Positions 8,843 through 18,470 of a DNA stretch of 64,000 bases are shown here, piece after piece; position 1 is the first letter of the stretch; each line of letters begins with the position of its first letter. Origin of the DNA: Corynebacterium qintianiae. GTDB taxonomy: Bacteria; Actinomycetota; Actinomycetes; Mycobacteriales; Mycobacteriaceae. Where the stretch lies: positions 930,001 through 994,000 of the forward strand of contig NZ_CP064955.1 in the NCBI RefSeq assembly GCF_011038645.2, written 5' to 3'. The notes below the pieces were generated by a model. It was not told where the DNA came from. It did not search any database and saw nothing but the letters and a program-made list of their open reading frames with translations. The position numbers were made by a program, and so were the translations under genes.

Positions 8843-9859
8843 ATGAAGATTGCAGTGATCGCCGGCGACGGCATCGGCACGGAAGTGATGGCGGAGGGCC
8901 TGAAGGTACTTCACACGGTGCGTGATGATGTCGAGACCACCGAGTACGACCTCGGTGCACGGCGGTACCTGCGAAACGGGGAGCTTCTCACCGACGCGGA
9001 TCTGGACAGCCTGCGCGGGCACGACGCCATCCTCCTCGGTGCGATCGGTGACCCCGCGCGCGTCCCCGCGGGCGTGCTGGAGCGCGGCCTGCTCCTGCCG
9101 CTGCGCTTTAAGCTGGACCACTTTGTCAACCTCCGCCCGTCGCGTCTCTACCCGACGGCTGTGAGCCCGCTGGCCAACCCGGGCGACATCGATTTCGTGG
9201 TCGTGCGCGAGGGCACGGAGAGCCTCTACGCGGGCAATGGCGGCGTACTTCGCGCTGGCACGCCCCACGAGGTGGCGTGCGAGGTGTCGCAGAACACCCG
9301 GTTCGGCGTCGAGCGTGTCGTCCGCCATGCTTTCGAGCTCGCGATGGAGCGCCGCAAGCACGTCACCCTCGTGCACAAGACCAACGTTCTGGTCAACGCC
9401 GGCGGCCTCTGGCAAAAGACCGTCGACGCCGTGTCCGCCGAGTACCCCGAGGTCACCGTGGATTACAACCACATCGACGCCACCACCATCTACATGGTCA
9501 CGGACCCGCAGCGCTATGACGTGATCGTCACCGACAACCTGTTCGGTGACATCATCACTGACCTGGCGGGTGCCGTCACCGGCGGAGTCGGCCAGGCCTG
9601 CTCGGGCAACATCGACGCCTCGCGCACCAACCCGTCCATGTTCGAGCCGGTTCACGGCTCCGCCCCGGACATCGCAGGCCAGGGTATCGCCGATCCGACC
9701 GCCATGATCCTTTCCGTTGCCATGATGCTGCGCTGGCTGGGCGACGCCCCGACCGCTGACCGCATCGAGTCCGCGGTAGCGAGGGACGTCGCTGCGCGCA
9801 AGGCCGGTCCCGTGGTCACGGCGGAGGTTGGTGACCGCATTGCGGGTGCCCTCGCGTAG
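8843..9859 (+). CDS. leuB: 3-isopropylmalate dehydrogenase
   Basis: Catalyses oxidative decarboxylation of 3-isopropylmalate to 2-ketoisocaproate in leucine synthesis. The 338-residue length is that of the actinobacterial form. Visible signatures are the start [15 protein letters not shown], the substrate-binding region with [15 protein letters not shown] and the metal/NAD segment [20 protein letters not shown] box about 40 nt upstream and the sequence GAGAAAGG near 8824 suggest a leadered transcript. The leuCD genes lie far away (42.2 kb) beside an IclR-type regulator. Confidence 0.96.
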   Translation: MKIAVIAGDGIGTEVMAEGLKVLHTVRDDVETTEYDLGARRYLRNGELLTDADLDSLRGHDAILLGAIGDPARVPAGVLERGLLLPLRFKLDHFVNLRPSRLYPTAVSPLANPGDIDFVVVREGTESLYAGNGGVLRAGTPHEVACEVSQNTRFGVERVVRHAFELAMERRKHVTLVHKTNVLVNAGGLWQKTVDAVSAEYPEVTVDYNHIDATTIYMVTDPQRYDVIVTDNLFGDIITDLAGAVTGGVGQACSGNIDASRTNPSMFEPVHGSAPDIAGQGIADPTAMILSVAMMLRWLGDAPTADRIESAVARDVAARKAGPVVTAEVGDRIAGALA

Positions 9860-9899
9860 GGTATTGCGCGTACCCGTCCCGGATTAAAGAAGGCCTTAT

Positions 9900-11381
9900 A
9901 TGAGCACCTCCTCCGTTCGTTCGCGCGCCACTTTCGCCCTGGCGATCTCCACCGCACTCGTTCTGAGCGCGTGCGGGCAGAGCGGCACCTCGCTCGGCGG
10001 GGCGCCTGCGGAGCCTGAGCGGCTTGAGACGAACGGGCCCGAGGTGCTTGCCGACGGGGACGGAACCGGCATCGAGGTCTCCCGGCGCCTGTTCGAGCAG
10101 TCCGACGCGGTCGTGGTGGCGTCGGCAAGTCGCCCGGACCAGCTGAAGGGAGCGGCGGTGGCTGCCTCGCTCGGCGCCCCCATGCTCGTGCGCGTGCCAG
10201 GATCAGACGAGGCCGTCGCCGCGGAGATCGAGCGGCTCGGGGCCGAGCGCGTCATCGACGTTCCGGGTCAGGACGAGGCCCTCGCCGCGACCGAACCGGT
10301 CGCTTCTGACGCGCCGGAGAAGGATGTCGAGGCGGTCGCGCAGCTCGCGCCCGCCGAGCCCGTCGACCTGATCCTGCCGCCGATGCTGGCCACCCCGGAG
10401 ACCTCGCTGGCTGCCGTCGCCACCGCGCGCTCCGCCGGCGCCGATGTCACGGTAATCGGGTTGCCGGACCCGCGCCTGACCTCGGAGTCTATGAGCACCG
10501 TCACCGGGCAGGACACCCTCGCGCTCGGCCAGCAGTGGGGCACCACGGAGGACTACGCGCGCCACGTCGAGCTCGCCGGCAACGGTGAGCTGCCCGGTGG
10601 CGGCGGGTTGGTCTTCCCGGGCCGCCGCATGATCGCTCTCTACGGCCATTCATTCGCACCCGAGTTGGGCGTCATGGGCGAGCAGGACCCGGCCGCCGCA
10701 GCGGCGCTGGCCGCGGATTACGCGAAGCAATACCAGCCGATGGAGGAACAGCCAGTCATTCCGGCGTTCGAGATCATCGTCACCGTCGCCTCGGAGTTCC
10801 CGGGTGAGGACGGCGACTACTCCAACGAGGCGCCGATTGACACGATCGTTCCCTGGATCGACGCCATCACCGACGCCGGGGGATACGCCGTGCTGGACCT
10901 GCAGCCCGGCCAGGGCGATTTTCTACACCAGGCGAAGCTCTACGAAGAGCTGCTCAAGCGCCCCAACGTCGGCCTTGCTCTCGACGCTGAGTGGAAGCTC
11001 AACCCGGGCGAGCAGCCGTTGTCGCGCGTCGGCTCTGCGAGCGCCGAGGAGATTAACGTCGTTGCCGACTGGCTCGCCGAGCTGACCCGCGAGAACAACC
11101 TGCCGCAGAAGGCGTTCGTGCTGCACCAGTTCCAGGTGGCCATGTTCCCGGACCGGGAGAACATTCAGACGGCGCACCCCGAGTTGGCGTACGTGCTGCA
11201 CGCCGACGGCCACGGCAGCCCGGAGCAGAAGTTCGAGACGTGGAACGTGCTGCGTCAGGGCCTCGACCCGAACTTCTTCATGGCGTGGAAGAACTTCATC
11301 GACGAGGACCAGCCGATGTTCACCCCCGAGCAGACCTACACGGAGGTCGAACCGCGCCCGTGGTTTGTCAGCTACCAGTAA
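9900..11381 (+). CDS. Large cell-wall-binding-repeat-like lipoprotein
   Basis: A 493-residue lipoprotein with lipobox LSAC at Cys25. Residues about 50-225 resemble the smaller lipoprotein at 3611-4471 (LPDPR and GQQWGTTEDYA motifs). The C-terminal half, from GRRMIALYGHSF onward, looks like a separate enzyme-like fold with FEIIVTVASE, LDLQPGQGDF, LALDAEWKL and KAFVLHQFQ strands typical of a TIM-barrel glycosidase-like domain; this is by pattern only. GAAGGCC before the ATG serves as ribosome-binding site. The next gene begins 9 bp after its stop. Probably acts at the cell envelope; substrate unknown. Confidence 0.8.
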   Translation: MSTSSVRSRATFALAISTALVLSACGQSGTSLGGAPAEPERLETNGPEVLADGDGTGIEVSRRLFEQSDAVVVASASRPDQLKGAAVAASLGAPMLVRVPGSDEAVAAEIERLGAERVIDVPGQDEALAATEPVASDAPEKDVEAVAQLAPAEPVDLILPPMLATPETSLAAVATARSAGADVTVIGLPDPRLTSESMSTVTGQDTLALGQQWGTTEDYARHVELAGNGELPGGGGLVFPGRRMIALYGHSFAPELGVMGEQDPAAAAALAADYAKQYQPMEEQPVIPAFEIIVTVASEFPGEDGDYSNEAPIDTIVPWIDAITDAGGYAVLDLQPGQGDFLHQAKLYEELLKRPNVGLALDAEWKLNPGEQPLSRVGSASAEEINVVADWLAELTRENNLPQKAFVLHQFQVAMFPDRENIQTAHPELAYVLHADGHGSPEQKFETWNVLRQGLDPNFFMAWKNFIDEDQPMFTPEQTYTEVEPRPWFVSYQ

Positions 11382-11390
11382 AGTGGGTGC

Positions 11391-13253
11391 ATGACTGTCG
11401 AACTCGACGAGGTCCGCGCCTTCCTCGCCGACCACGAGCCCTTTAGCCACCTCCCCGAGGAGACATTGAACGGGCTCCCGCAGCGGATGGGCATCACGTA
11501 CGTCCGCCGCGGTGAGACCGTGATCAACTACGGGGATGTCAACGACACGCTCTACATCATCCGCTCCGGTGCCGTCGATGTCATCGGCCCTGACAACATG
11601 TTGCTTGACCGCCGCGATGCGGGCCGCAATTTCGGCTACTCCACGCTTGTCGACGACCCCCGCTCCCGCTATTTGATGTCCGCGGTGGAGGACAGCGTGC
11701 TCTACATGCTGCCCCGCGGTGCGTTCCGGGAGCTCGTTGACGCGCACCCCGAGACCTTGCGCTACTTCGACACTGCCTCGCGACGCGTCAAGGCTGCCGC
11801 CGACGAGCTGAGAAAGGACGCCGGGGACTCCGGGGTTCTGCGCATTCCCGTTGGTGAGCTGGTCAGGGAGGCCAACCTGGTCACCATTGACGCGGGTGCT
11901 TCGATCGCCGAGGGCGCGCGATTGATGGATACCCACCGCATTTCCAGCCTCGTTGTCACCGGCGGCGGTGAGGTCGGCATACTCACGGACCGTGATTTCC
12001 GCTCCCGGGTCGTTGCGGCGGGCGTCGATACGCGAAAACCGCTGGGGGAGGTGATGACGTCGCCCGCGCGGACCATCGCGCAGGACGCGCTCGTGTTCGA
12101 GGCGATGCTGGTGATGGGCGAGCTCGGTATCCACCACCTGCCGGTGACGGGCCCGGACGGGATCGTTGGGGTCGCCACCAGCAGCGACATCATGCGCCAG
12201 CTCCAGGCGGACCCAATCTACCTCGCCGCGGACGTGCAAAGGAGCGGCCGCGAGGACTTAGAGGGGGCTTTCGTACGAGCCGGCGAGGTCGCGGCGCGCT
12301 TCCTCGAACGCGGCGCCTCGGCGTTCGAGTCACAGCGTCTGCTCACCAGCGCCGCCGACGCTATCGCCCGCAGGCTCTACGCGCTGGCTGTTGATGAGCT
12401 CGGTGAGCCGCCCATCCCGTTCGCGTTCGTCGCTGTCGGTTCTCAGGCTCGCGGTGAGATGGGCCCGGCCTCGGACCAGGACAACGCCCTAGTACTGGAT
12501 GATTCCTACGACGAGGCGGCGCACGGTGAGTACTTCGCGCGCCTGAGCGAATACATCTGCCACGGGCTCGCCGACGCGGGCCAGGCCCTCTGCCCTGGTG
12601 GGATCATGGCGATGACGCCGCAGTGGCGCATGACTGAGACTCAGTGGAACGAGACTTTTCACCGGTGGGTCACCGCGCCCGACCCGGACGCCCTGCTCAA
12701 CGCGCAGGTGTTCTTCGACTTCCGCTGCATCTTCGCAACTGCGGGCGGGGAGGACATGGCGCAGCGGGTGCACGACAACGCGGTCGTCGCCGCTCGCGGT
12801 TCGAAACGCCTGCACACCCACCTCGCGGCGCTGGCTACGTGGCGCGAACCCCCGATCGGGTTCTTCCGCGGTTTCGTGGTCGAGCGCAGCGGCGAGTACG
12901 CCGACACCCTCGACGTGAAGAAGGGCGGCACCGCGGCGGTGGTGCAGATGGCGCGCCTCTACGCCATCACCGCGGGCCTGGGTGAGGTGGACACCCTCGC
13001 ACGAATTACAACCGCTTCCGGCAAGACGGTCTCCGCCAAAGGTGCGCAAGACCTGCTTGGGGCGTACGAGTACCTGACCAACCTGGCGCTGAAGCAGCAG
13101 GCCAGACAAGTTCGCGCTGGTGAGCGTCCGAACTACCACATCGACCCGAAGGCGCTGCCGAGCCGCGACCGCGACGCCCTGCGCGACGCGTTCGGTGTGA
13201 TCAAGAACCTGCAGTCGGCGCTGGCCAGCAAGTACCCGGTGAGGTCGGTCTAG
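11391..13253 (+). CDS. cNMP-binding / CBS pair / DUF294 nucleotidyltransferase protein
   Basis: A 620-residue multidomain signalling protein. Residues 1-130 form a cyclic-nucleotide-binding-like domain (YIIRSGAVDVIG). Residues about 155-275 are two CBS motifs (MDTHRISSLVV, MGELGIHHLPV). Residues about 330-440 are a DUF294 nucleotidyltransferase domain with the metal motif GSQARGEMGPASDQDN. The rest is DUF294_C. Such proteins are thought to modify a target in response to adenosine-type nucleotides. The ATG follows TAAAGT by 6 nt, the box overlapping the previous stop codon. The exonuclease gene follows without a gap, as in C. glutamicum. Confidence 0.9.
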   Translation: MTVELDEVRAFLADHEPFSHLPEETLNGLPQRMGITYVRRGETVINYGDVNDTLYIIRSGAVDVIGPDNMLLDRRDAGRNFGYSTLVDDPRSRYLMSAVEDSVLYMLPRGAFRELVDAHPETLRYFDTASRRVKAAADELRKDAGDSGVLRIPVGELVREANLVTIDAGASIAEGARLMDTHRISSLVVTGGGEVGILTDRDFRSRVVAAGVDTRKPLGEVMTSPARTIAQDALVFEAMLVMGELGIHHLPVTGPDGIVGVATSSDIMRQLQADPIYLAADVQRSGREDLEGAFVRAGEVAARFLERGASAFESQRLLTSAADAIARRLYALAVDELGEPPIPFAFVAVGSQARGEMGPASDQDNALVLDDSYDEAAHGEYFARLSEYICHGLADAGQALCPGGIMAMTPQWRMTETQWNETFHRWVTAPDPDALLNAQVFFDFRCIFATAGGEDMAQRVHDNAVVAARGSKRLHTHLAALATWREPPIGFFRGFVVERSGEYADTLDVKKGGTAAVVQMARLYAITAGLGEVDTLARITTASGKTVSAKGAQDLLGAYEYLTNLALKQQARQVRAGERPNYHIDPKALPSRDRDALRDAFGVIKNLQSALASKYPVRSV

Positions 13254-13817
13254 GTGTTCGGCCGAGGGAAGAAGCGCGAGCTCGTCAGTGGCTCCCTGCT
13301 CGCGGTCGATGTCGAAACCACGGGTCTGAAACCGGGGCGTGACCAGCTCGTCTCTATCGGCTGGGTGCCGGTTGACGGCCGGGTGATCGACCTCTCCGGT
13401 GCGCGCTATTTCGTCTTCGCCGGAACATCGGTGGGAGATTCTGCGACGATCCACGGTGTGACGGACGATGACATCGCCGCCCACGGGGTTGCGGCCGATA
13501 CGATTCTGGCTGAGTTCGAGACGGCTTTCGCGGGACGCACGCTCCTGGCGCACTTCGCACAAATGGAGGTCGGTTTTATCGGCCACGCCATGAAGCAGGT
13601 GCGCGGCCGGAGTTGGCGGTTGCGCGATACGGAAGTCGCTGACACGTTCGCGCTCGAACGGCGCCACATGGAGCGCATGGCCACCTACCCGCGCGGGGAG
13701 GACCTCCGCCTCGCGCGGGTGCGACAGCGCTACGGTCTGCCCGCCTACCGCAACCACAACGCGCTCACCGATGCGGTTGCATGCGCTGAGCTGTACCTAG
13801 CGCTGACCGCACCGTAG
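13254..13817 (+). CDS. DnaQ-like 3'-5' exonuclease
   Basis: A 187-residue DEDD-family exonuclease. Exo I DVETTG is near residue 20, a central motif includes LLAHFAQMEVGFI near 98, and the last motif NHNALTDAVACAELY holds the final His/Asp pair. It starts with GTG immediately after the upstream stop (TAGGTG) and is thus translationally linked to the CBS/nucleotidyltransferase gene. No polymerase-binding part is present, so it is a stand-alone proofreading or repair nuclease by family. Confidence 0.88.
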   Translation: MFGRGKKRELVSGSLLAVDVETTGLKPGRDQLVSIGWVPVDGRVIDLSGARYFVFAGTSVGDSATIHGVTDDDIAAHGVAADTILAEFETAFAGRTLLAHFAQMEVGFIGHAMKQVRGRSWRLRDTEVADTFALERRHMERMATYPRGEDLRLARVRQRYGLPAYRNHNALTDAVACAELYLALTAP

Positions 13818-13838
13818 CGTTCCTGTACGCTCGCTGGC

Positions 13839-14630
13839 ATGCGCTTTGGACGAATTGCAACCCCCGAAGGAATGACGTTCGCGGTCATCGATGACGAAGG
13901 AACCACCGCGAAGGCGATTGCCGGAACCCCGTTCACCGAACCCGAGTACACGGGCAAGGAGTGGCCGCTTGCCGACGTCCGCCTGCTGGCCCCGATGCTG
14001 CCGTCCAAGGTGGTGGCGATCGGCCGCAACTACGCCGACCACGTCGCCGAGGTGTTCAAGCAGTCCGCCGAGCACCTCCCGCCGACCCTCTTCCTCAAGC
14101 CGCCGACCGCCGTGATCGGCCCCGAGGCCGCCATCAAGATCCCCGAGTTCGCCACAAAGGTCGAGTTCGAGGGCGAGATGGCACTGGTAATCGGCTCCCC
14201 GTGCAAGAACGTTAAGGCCGAAGACTGGAAGTCCGTTGTCCGCGGCGTCACCATCGTCAACGACGTGTCCTCGCGCGACCTCCAGTTCGCCGACGGCCAG
14301 TGGGCCCGCGCCAAGGGCATTGACACCTTCTGCCCGCTGGGCCCGTGGATTGAGACGGACCTAGAGAAGTTCGACTTCACCAACACCCCGATCAAGGCGC
14401 ACCTCACCCACGACGGCGTGACCGAGACGAAGCAAGACTCGAACTCGAACCAGATGATCATGAACCTCGGTGAGATTATCGAGTTCATCACCGCCTCATT
14501 CACCCTGCTGCCGGGCGACGTCATCTGCACAGGCTCACCGGCCGGCACCGCCGAGATGGTCCCGGGTGACCGCATCGAGGTCGAGATCCCGGGTATCGGC
14601 TCCCTGTCCAGCCCGGTGGAGAGAGCGTAG
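13839..14630 (+). CDS. Fumarylacetoacetate hydrolase (FAH) family protein
   Basis: A 263-residue FAH-superfamily enzyme. The family metal site is seen as KVEFEGEMALVIG near residue 107 (EGE ligands) with NDVSSRDLQF and the closing GDVICTGSPAGTAEMVPGD. It holds the position of C. glutamicum cg1458, which is reported as an oxaloacetate decarboxylase of this superfamily, so that activity is the best guess; hydrolysis or tautomerisation of related acids is possible. The ATG follows TACGCT by 7 nt (leaderless pattern). Confidence 0.88.
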   Translation: MRFGRIATPEGMTFAVIDDEGTTAKAIAGTPFTEPEYTGKEWPLADVRLLAPMLPSKVVAIGRNYADHVAEVFKQSAEHLPPTLFLKPPTAVIGPEAAIKIPEFATKVEFEGEMALVIGSPCKNVKAEDWKSVVRGVTIVNDVSSRDLQFADGQWARAKGIDTFCPLGPWIETDLEKFDFTNTPIKAHLTHDGVTETKQDSNSNQMIMNLGEIIEFITASFTLLPGDVICTGSPAGTAEMVPGDRIEVEIPGIGSLSSPVERA

Positions 14631-14641
14631 CGGCTTCGGCT

Positions 14642-15760
14642 CTAGCTCAGTCCCAGCGCGCGCATGATCGTGCGCAACTTGGCTGTCGTCTCATCCAGCT
14701 CCGCCTGCGGGTCGGAGTCCGCCACCAGCCCGCCGCCGGCCCAGGCGCGGGCCGTGGTGCCGTCGCCGCTGACCTCGGCGCAGCGAATCGCTACCATGTA
14801 TTCCCCGTCGCCGCTGGCCTCTGTGTAGCCGACAGTGCCGGCGTAGAAGCTGCGGTCCGTCTCAGCAGTGCAAATGAGCGCCTTCGCTGCCTCCGTCGGG
14901 GTCCCGCATACGGCCGGGGTGGGGTAGAGCCGGTCAGCCAGATCTAAGGCGCTCGGCGCCGGGTTCTTCAACACGCCCTCAATTGGTGTCGCCAGGTGCC
15001 ACATCTCGTTCGTCTTGTCCAGGATCGGACGATCCGGCACCTCGAGGTGGGTGCACAAGGGCGCGAGCACTCCGCGAATGTGGTCGACAACAAAGGCGTG
15101 CTCCGCCAGGTCCTTGGCCGAATCGTAGAGTGCTTCGCCTGTGGCGCGGTCAGCTGAGGCGTCGTCAAGCACTCGCGGAGCCGAGCCGGCCAGGGGGTAC
15201 GAGCTGACCTTGTTCCCGCGGCGGCGCACGAGCACTTCGGGGGAAGAGCCGACGAGCATGTGGCCCGTAAACCCTGCCGGGGTGAGGTCGGCGATGAAAC
15301 CGTCGCGCGTATAAGAAAGATCGATCAACCGTGCGGCGACTAGACGCGGATCCACCGGCGGGTCGAAGGCGATGTCCACCGCGCGGGCCAGCACCACCTT
15401 GTCCAGCGCGGAGTTTTGGATGGTGGCCACCGCCGCCTCGATGCGTCGCAGGTGCTCGGACGGGGAGGGATCGAAACCGCAGATACGCGCGCGAAGTGTT
15501 GAACCCGCGCCGACCCGGTAGAACGGGTGCGGCTCCAGCGTGCCCGGCTCGCGCACAACCGTCTCCGGTACGGTCAGTGCGGCCTCGGCGTCCTGGTCAA
15601 AGGGGAGCGCCCCGACGACCATGTCCACCTTGCCGTCGCTCAGGGCACGAATCGCTTCGTCGACGTCGGTGAACGCCGCCCGGCGGCCCTGGGTGCGCAC
15701 GGAGCCGTGGCTGCGCGAGAGCAGGAAGTCGGGGGCGGTCGCTGGGCGAGCGGAATGCAT
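14642..15760 (-). CDS. Isochorismate synthase
   Basis: A 372-residue chorismate-utilising enzyme converting chorismate to isochorismate, for menaquinone or a catecholate. Motifs in order: the lysine-containing segment ALDKVVLARAV, GSSPEVLV, PLAGSAPR, EHAFVVDHIR, PTPAVCGTP and GYTEASGDGEYMVAIRCAEV, ending in AGGGLVADSDP. The ATG at 15760 lies 8 nt after TACACT on the minus strand; a TTG at 15769 would overlap that box and is less likely. It is divergent from gltX. No other men or ent gene is in the window, so the pathway is open. Confidence 0.9.
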   Translation of the reverse strand: MHSARPATAPDFLLSRSHGSVRTQGRRAAFTDVDEAIRALSDGKVDMVVGALPFDQDAEAALTVPETVVREPGTLEPHPFYRVGAGSTLRARICGFDPSPSEHLRRIEAAVATIQNSALDKVVLARAVDIAFDPPVDPRLVAARLIDLSYTRDGFIADLTPAGFTGHMLVGSSPEVLVRRRGNKVSSYPLAGSAPRVLDDASADRATGEALYDSAKDLAEHAFVVDHIRGVLAPLCTHLEVPDRPILDKTNEMWHLATPIEGVLKNPAPSALDLADRLYPTPAVCGTPTEAAKALICTAETDRSFYAGTVGYTEASGDGEYMVAIRCAEVSGDGTTARAWAGGGLVADSDPQAELDETTAKLRTIMRALGLS

Positions 15761-15832
15761 GGTAGGCAAGTGTACTTATCGGCGCGCGGGTAGCCGCGAG
15801 CGGGCGCGGGCCCGCGCGCTACGATTGGGCGC

Positions 15833-17344
15833 ATGACTAATACCACCCCAACGACTAGCCGAAACCCCGAGATGCGCGTCCGTTTCTGCCCCTCGCCGAC
15901 CGGAACCCCGCACGTGGGCATGGTCCGCACGGCCCTGTTCAACTGGGCCCAGGCCCGCCACTCCGGTGGCACCCTCGTCTTCCGTATCGAGGATACCGAC
16001 GCCGCCCGCGACTCCGAGGAGTCCTACCAGGCGATCATCGACTCGCTCACGTGGCTCGGCCTCGACTGGGACGAGGGTGTGGTCAAGGGTGGCCCCCACG
16101 AGCCGTACCGCCAGTCGCAGCGGATGGACATTTACAAGGACGTGTTGAACAAGCTTATCGACGCTGGCGAGGTCTACCCCGCGTATTCCACCACAGAAGA
16201 GGTCGCCGAGCGCCACAAGGCAGCCGGCCGCGACCCACAGCTGGGCTACGACAACTTTGACCGGGACCTGACCGAGGAGCAGATCGCGGCTTACAAGGAG
16301 CAGGGGCGCGAACCCGTGTGGCGCCTGCGTATGCCCGAGCAGGACTGGACCTGGACCGACCTGGTGCGTGGCGAGGTGACCTTCAAGGCCCACACCCAGC
16401 CGGACTATGTGGTCGCACGCTCCAACGGCGCGCCCCTGTACACGCTGGTCAACCCGCTTGACGACGCCCTGATGGGCATCACCCATGTCCTGCGCGGCGA
16501 GGACCTCCTGTCGTCGACACCGCGCCAGCTCGCACTCTACGAAGCCCTCAAGCGCCTCGGCATCGCTAAGGCCACCCCCGAGTTCGGCCACCTGCCCTTC
16601 GTCATGGGCCAGGGCAACAAGAAGCTGTCCAAGCGCGACCCTGAGTCGAACCTGTTCAACCACCGCGACAACGGCATCATCCCCGAGGGCATGCTCAACT
16701 ACCTCGCGCTGCTGGGCTGGTCGTTGTCGGCGGACCAGGACATTTTCACCGTCGACGAGATGGTCGCTGCGTTTAGCGTCGACGACGTGCTGGGCAACCC
16801 GGCCCGTTTCGACCAGAAGAAACTCGAGGCCATCAACGCCGACCACATCCGCCTGCTAGAGCCCGCCGACTTCGCCTCTCGCCTGCGCGCCTACCTCACC
16901 GAGTACACCGACTTCCCGGCCGACTACCCATCGGACAAGTTCACGGTCGCCGCCGACCTGGTGCAGACGCGAATCAAGGTGCTTGGCGACGCTTACGGCC
17001 TCCTGAAGTTCCTCGTCACGGCCGACGCCGACGTGGTGTTAGACGAGAAAGCCGCGAAGAAGAACCTGAAGGAGGATGCGACCCAGCCGCTGGATGCGGG
17101 AATTGCCGCGCTGGAAGGCCTGGGCGAGTGGACCACCGCCACCGTCGAAGCTGCCCTGAACAAGGCGTTGATTGAGGACCTCGAGCTCAAGCCCCGCAAG
17201 GCTTTCGGTGCGCTGCGCGTGGGTATCTCCGGCGAGGCCGTGTCCCCGCCGCTGTTCGAGTCCATGGAGCTGCTGGGCAAGGAGTCGACGCTGGCGCGCC
17301 TGCGCGCCGCCCGCGCCGTAACACCGTACGAGGCTACGGAGTAG
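15833..17344 (+). CDS. gltX: Glutamyl-tRNA synthetase
   Basis: A 503-residue class I synthetase charging tRNA-Glu. The HIGH-type motif is in [11 protein letters not shown] near residue 25, the KMSKS-type motif is KKLSKRD, and [13 protein letters not shown] is characteristic. The start follows TACGAT by 7 nt. A tRNA-Gln and tRNA-Glu pair lies 120 bp downstream, a fitting neighbourhood because the synthetase in actinobacteria often also charges tRNA-Gln, which is then amidated. Confidence 0.96.
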   Translation: MTNTTPTTSRNPEMRVRFCPSPTGTPHVGMVRTALFNWAQARHSGGTLVFRIEDTDAARDSEESYQAIIDSLTWLGLDWDEGVVKGGPHEPYRQSQRMDIYKDVLNKLIDAGEVYPAYSTTEEVAERHKAAGRDPQLGYDNFDRDLTEEQIAAYKEQGREPVWRLRMPEQDWTWTDLVRGEVTFKAHTQPDYVVARSNGAPLYTLVNPLDDALMGITHVLRGEDLLSSTPRQLALYEALKRLGIAKATPEFGHLPFVMGQGNKKLSKRDPESNLFNHRDNGIIPEGMLNYLALLGWSLSADQDIFTVDEMVAAFSVDDVLGNPARFDQKKLEAINADHIRLLEPADFASRLRAYLTEYTDFPADYPSDKFTVAADLVQTRIKVLGDAYGLLKFLVTADADVVLDEKAAKKNLKEDATQPLDAGIAALEGLGEWTTATVEAALNKALIEDLELKPRKAFGALRVGISGEAVSPPLFESMELLGKESTLARLRAARAVTPYEATE

Positions 17345-17380
17345 TTACAACGCTGTTATTTACGCCCTTAAGCTGGCGAT

Positions 17381-17410
17381 TTGTCCGCTCTGGGGCGTTC
17401 TCGCTATAGT
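17381..17410 (+). promoter_or_regulatory. Promoter of the tRNA-Gln/tRNA-Glu operon
   Basis: TTGTCC (17381-17386) and TATAGT (17405-17410) are 18 bp apart. The same GATTTGTC(C/G) -35 context and 18-bp spacing recur before the other two tRNA-Glu genes. Confidence 0.65.
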
Positions 17411-17465
17411 AATCAACGTTGTTCAGAGCGGGAGTTTTTCACAAACAAATGCTCTGGAAAACGAT

Positions 17466-17537
17466 TGGCCTATGGTGTAATTGGCAACACAGCGGTTTCT
17501 GGTACCGCCATTCTTGGTTCGAGTCCAGGTAGGCCAG
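17466..17537 (+). tRNA. tRNA-Gln (CTG)
   Basis: The 72-nt cloverleaf has acceptor arms TGGCCTA/TAGGCCA, anticodon stem GCGGT/ACCGC and loop TTCTGGT with anticodon CTG. The T arm contains GGTTCGAGTCC. Confidence 0.93.
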
Positions 17538-17563
17538 CAGCGGAGTTTCATCCGCGAGTCCTT

Positions 17564-17636
17564 GCCCCGTTCGTCTAGCGGCCTAGGACGTCGCCCTCTC
17601 ACGGCGGTAACACGGGTTCAAATCCCGTACGGGGTA
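17564..17636 (+). tRNA. tRNA-Glu (CTC), copy 1
   Basis: The 73-nt cloverleaf has acceptor GCCCCGT/ACGGGGT, anticodon loop CTCTCAC with anticodon CTC and T arm GGGTTCAAATCCC. It follows tRNA-Gln by 26 nt on the same transcript. Two further identical copies lie at 21463 and 24616. Confidence 0.95.
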
Positions 17637-17642
17637 CACAGT

Positions 17643-17673
17643 AAAGCAGTCGGTCTTCGCCGGCTGCTTTTTG
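17643..17673 (+). terminator. Terminator of the tRNA-Gln/Glu operon
   Basis: AAAGCAGTCGG (17643-17653) pairs with CCGGCTGCTTT (17660-17670) through one G-T pair, with loop TCTTCG and a T run. Confidence 0.8.
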
Positions 17674-17802
17674 TATTTCGAACGACCGCAATATGGGGAA
17701 CGGGGAGTTCGGCCCCGGACGCGTTGCGGTTCAAGGCGCAGTCTTTGATGGACGGGGACGAGCAAATCCGGAATTGCGGGTGAGCACACTAGACTTATTA
17801 CG

Positions 17803-18216
17803 GTGTTGCGCACCATGCTGAAATCTAAAATCCACCGGGCCACCGTTACACAGGCCGACCTGCATTACGTCGGCTCCTGCACCATCGACGCCGACCTCAT
17901 GGAGGCCGCCGACATCCTCGAGGGCGAGCAGATCGACGTCGTGGACATCAACAACGGCAACCGCCTGACCACATACGCCATCACCGGTGACCGTGGCACG
18001 GGTGTGATCGGCATCAACGGTGCCGCCGCGCGCCTGATCAGCCCGGGCGACCTGGTCATCGTCATCGGTTATGCCCAGTACGCCCCCGAGGAGCTGGCGG
18101 AATACAGCCCGCGCGTCATCTTCGTAGACGAGGACAACCGCCAGGTGGAGAGGGGCGACGACCCGGCCCACGCGCCAGCAAACTCGGGCTTGATCAACCC
18201 TCGCCACCCGGAGTAA
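17803..18216 (+). CDS. panD: Aspartate 1-decarboxylase precursor
   Basis: A 137-residue pyruvoyl enzyme forming beta-alanine from aspartate for pantothenate and CoA. The self-cleavage site is Gly24-Ser25 in HYVGSCTID, and [16 protein letters not shown] is conserved. The GTG start lies 7 nt after TAGACT; the protein begins [16 protein letters not shown] as family members do. It is away from panBC and sits in the accessory zone after tRNA-Glu copy 1. Confidence 0.95.
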   Translation: MLRTMLKSKIHRATVTQADLHYVGSCTIDADLMEAADILEGEQIDVVDINNGNRLTTYAITGDRGTGVIGINGAAARLISPGDLVIVIGYAQYAPEELAEYSPRVIFVDEDNRQVERGDDPAHAPANSGLINPRHPE

Positions 18217-18383
18217 CGGCGTACGACTTCAAGAACAAGCAGAAGGTACTCCACCGCCTCCTGGGGACTAAACTTTCACTCATCGTCGAAGGAGACCCCG
18301 ATGGTGACGACGGTGCTGCGGCGCCCGGTCCGGCGGGCTCGAGTGAGAGATGTTTCACCCGGCGAAATGTGACCTGGGGAAAC

Positions 18384-18418
18384 TGAGAAATGTCGGGGCA
18401 CAGACAGCACATTTCTCA
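18384..18418. repeat. TGAGAAATGT inverted-repeat element, locus 1
   Basis: TGAGAAATGT (18384-18393) and its exact complement ACATTTCTCA (18409-18418) enclose 15 nt. A near copy TGAGAGATGT is at 18344. The same geometry recurs at 20977-21011. It lies 52 bp before the first chrA gene. The rest of 18217-18470 holds no recognisable gene. Confidence 0.7.
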
Positions 18419-18470
18419 CAGAATCCGCCCACCCTGCAGAGTCGAGCGGGCTGTGAGAACCTATCCTGTG

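Noticed and set aside
10923..12239. Long open frame on the minus strand opposite the lipoprotein and cNMP/CBS genes
   Set aside because: It is the third-position-GC shadow of two clear genes, spans their junction and matches no family. The same applies to long frames at 12489-13757 (minus) and 35170-36843 (plus).
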